From: Erythrophleum ivorense
Taxonomy: Eukaryota > Streptophyta > Magnoliopsida > Fabales > Fabaceae
Direction: 5' to 3'
NCBI GenBank assembly: GCA_026724425.1
Contig: JAIUCV010000002.1
Location: 6,515,001-6,579,000, forward strand
DNA length: 64,000 nucleotides
Below are positions 62,701 through 64,000 of this stretch, in pieces. The position numbers and the translations under genes were made by a program. The notes beneath the pieces were generated by a model. The model had not been told where the DNA came from, did no database searches, and saw nothing but the letters and a program-made list of their open reading frames with translations. Position 1 is the first letter of the stretch. Every line of letters starts with the position of its first letter.

Positions 62701-63009
62701 TACCAGGGAAAGAGTGGTAGTTCCTCAAACTTTTGACTGCACTTTCTCTGAATTGACAAAATTTACATATGTATACAAATGAAAGTTCACACTTTCTGGG
62801 GCCACGTATTTATTAGTCATTAACCATCTGATAGTTTGAATTGGTTTTCTATTATAGTGTTGAGAATCAAGTTTTATTTTATTTTATTTTTGATAAACCA
62901 TTCTTCTACTCTTCTTTTTGATTTATTACGTCTGCGAGACACTGACAGCTCTGTCACGTGGTCACAGAGGTTGGCTCTTTACAGGCAAAAATTGGATGAC
63001 ATGTACTAA
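59748..63009 (+). CDS. Phosphoglycerate mutase-like protein, dPGM type, plastid-targeted
   Basis: Seven coding exons (59748-60006, 60206-60429, 60739-60857, 60951-61107, 61541-61642, 61732-61851, 62968-63009) give 340 residues with every join in frame. Residues 1 to about 75 are Ser/Lys/Arg-rich and acid-poor, as in a chloroplast transit peptide. The histidine phosphatase fold follows: LIRHGESLWNEKNLFTG with the phospho-acceptor H96, acid E199 in QLNERMYGELQG, and second histidine H269 in IAAHGNSLRS. The canonical ERHYG box reads ERMYG, as I recall for this plant subgroup. The family is annotated as 2,3-bisphosphoglycerate-dependent mutase, but plant glycolysis mainly uses the unrelated cofactor-independent enzyme, so the true substrate is open. 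The final exon has only 14 codons and lies 1.1 kb past the previous one. Confidence 0.95.
62393..62578. repeat. 61-bp unit, three tandem copies, in the last intron of the mutase gene
   Basis: The unit containing CTGATACAAAGTTCTTGTAC repeats with its marker at 62401, 62462 and 62523. The three copies are nearly identical (one variable base, GACATCC against GACGTCC), so the expansion is recent. Confidence 0.93.
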
Positions 63010-63929
63010 AAGTACAGGAAACGGTAACACCCCCTGCCTCTTTCCTTCTGCATATGCTTCTCTCACAATATAATGAATTTTTTTAACATTTTTTTAAAAT
63101 TATGTTTCAGTGAATGCATTCTGCATTATCTGCAGCATCACAGTTGAATCATATAAAAAGAGAAAAGGAAAGAAAAATGTCATCAAGTGTTACCATTTTG
63201 CACTTGTGGTGAAGCTAGGTTTTTGGACGTTTTAGTACAGTTTTGAACCAGTGGCTTGGGAGACCAGCTCCAACTTCTTATTATTTATCTCTTGTGGCTG
63301 AGGAAGCCTGTTGTAAAAGCATCTTGTAGATGTGAAAATCTTGTAATACTTTCAGATTATAATTGTAAATGAGTTGGGTCCAATATGGTTGATAGAAGAA
63401 GACTTAGTAAGATTTTAATACTATATAATATATGTGTTACCATATAACACATTGTAAAAGATAATATTATTTTATATTTTGTAATGCATTATATAACATA
63501 GGATAAAAATAAATCCTTTTGAAAAAGGAAAATGTTTATGCTTAAATTGATGTTCTCCAATTCATCTAAAGCCATTATCATATGCTTTGCTTTAACTACA
63601 AAAAGCATTCCCACAAAAAATATTCACAACAATCGCTACATGCGGTAGTAGCTATAAGCGCAATTTGGGCGGGTCACCCATAAGGGGTTTTATGAATCAA
63701 TAATTGTTAGCCGACGAGAATGAGAAGAGGGGAAAAAATATGTACATCTAAACTTTTAACAAAGAATAAGAAATGCCCAGAATTGCGCCATGTTATTTTG
63801 GTTTTTATACCCAAACAACTAAAATAAAAATTGATTTCTTCAAAGTTGCTGCAATTAACAAACCAGAACCAAAGCCTTAAGAGCAGAAGAATCTAGAAAC
63901 CAATCAAACCCTTCCCTTAAGATCGTGTT
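63010..63929. other. 3'UTR of the mutase gene and short convergent intergenic space
   Basis: The stretch after the stop at 63009, to about 63400, is the likely 3'UTR; 63410-63530 is AT-rich with no gene. From about 63600 onward it may be the 3'UTR of the minus-strand gene at the right edge. Confidence 0.5.
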
Positions 63930-64000
63930 CTAAAAGTCCAACTCGGGAACCACCTTTTCGGTTTGGCGAAGATTAGGAAAATTTTCGAAATGTGAAATAC
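63930..64000 (-). CDS. Possible C-terminal coding end of a gene beyond the right edge
   Basis: On the minus strand an open frame enters from the window edge, reads ISHFENFPNLRQTEKVVPEL, continues DF and stops at TAG (63932-63930). The stretch is short (about 23 codons) but is protein-like, and it lies where a convergent gene is expected after the mutase 3'UTR. No family could be named. It could be chance. Confidence 0.35.
   Translation of the reverse strand, partial: ISHFENFPNLRQTEKVVPELDF

Noticed and set aside
1..64000. tRNA, rRNA, CRISPR, riboswitch or operon features
   Set aside because: No cloverleaf-like GGTTCGA boxes with matching arms were found, and prokaryotic features are not expected in this plant nuclear DNA.

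Overview
This window looks like a piece of the nuclear genome of a eudicot plant. It is AT-rich, its genes are split by GT-AG introns, the gene families are plant-specific (homomeric acetyl-CoA carboxylase, FCS-like zinc finger, GPI-anchored lipid-transfer protein, Ole e 1-like pollen protein, plant GH5 glucosidase with an inserted fascin-like domain), and long gene-poor stretches hold LTR retrotransposons, MITE-like elements and microsatellites. I cannot name the species.

Layout. (1) 99-2340, minus: the first three coding exons of a cytosolic acetyl-CoA carboxylase (ACC1 type), with a 5'UTR intron; the gene runs off the left edge. (2) 2345-6841: gene-poor. (3) 6842-21190: a nested retrotransposon block. 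An old Ty1/copia element (plus) has target duplication AGTTC at both outer ends. It was hit in its protease region by a 4.1-kb element read here as a solo LTR (duplication ACTTC/ACCTC), and in its 3' LTR by a deleted Ty3/gypsy chromovirus on the minus strand (duplication TCTCC). (4) 23815-24436, minus: GPI-anchored lipid-transfer protein. (5) 30150-30962, minus: FLZ zinc-finger protein with an EAR-like DLNxxP motif. (6) 37754-40333, minus: eight-exon GH5 glucosidase, followed by a diverged copy of its own upstream region at about 41370-42175. (7) 42176-54200: gene-poor DNA with two or three MITE-like elements, a dead LINE fragment and a possible unrecognised spliced locus (minus, about 43800-45050). 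(8) 54205-55611, plus: Ole e 1-like secreted protein. (9) 59748-63009, plus: plastid-targeted phosphoglycerate mutase-like protein. (10) The right edge probably holds the last coding codons of another minus-strand gene.

The genes do not form an operon or an obvious pathway cluster; they are independent plant genes. Coding exon structures were rebuilt by hand from splice sites, and every join kept the reading frame. Nothing here is convincing as an undescribed system. The most informative structure is the nested transposon block; the most open questions are the possible locus at 43.8-45 kb, the copied GH5 upstream region and the EAR-like motif in the FLZ protein.
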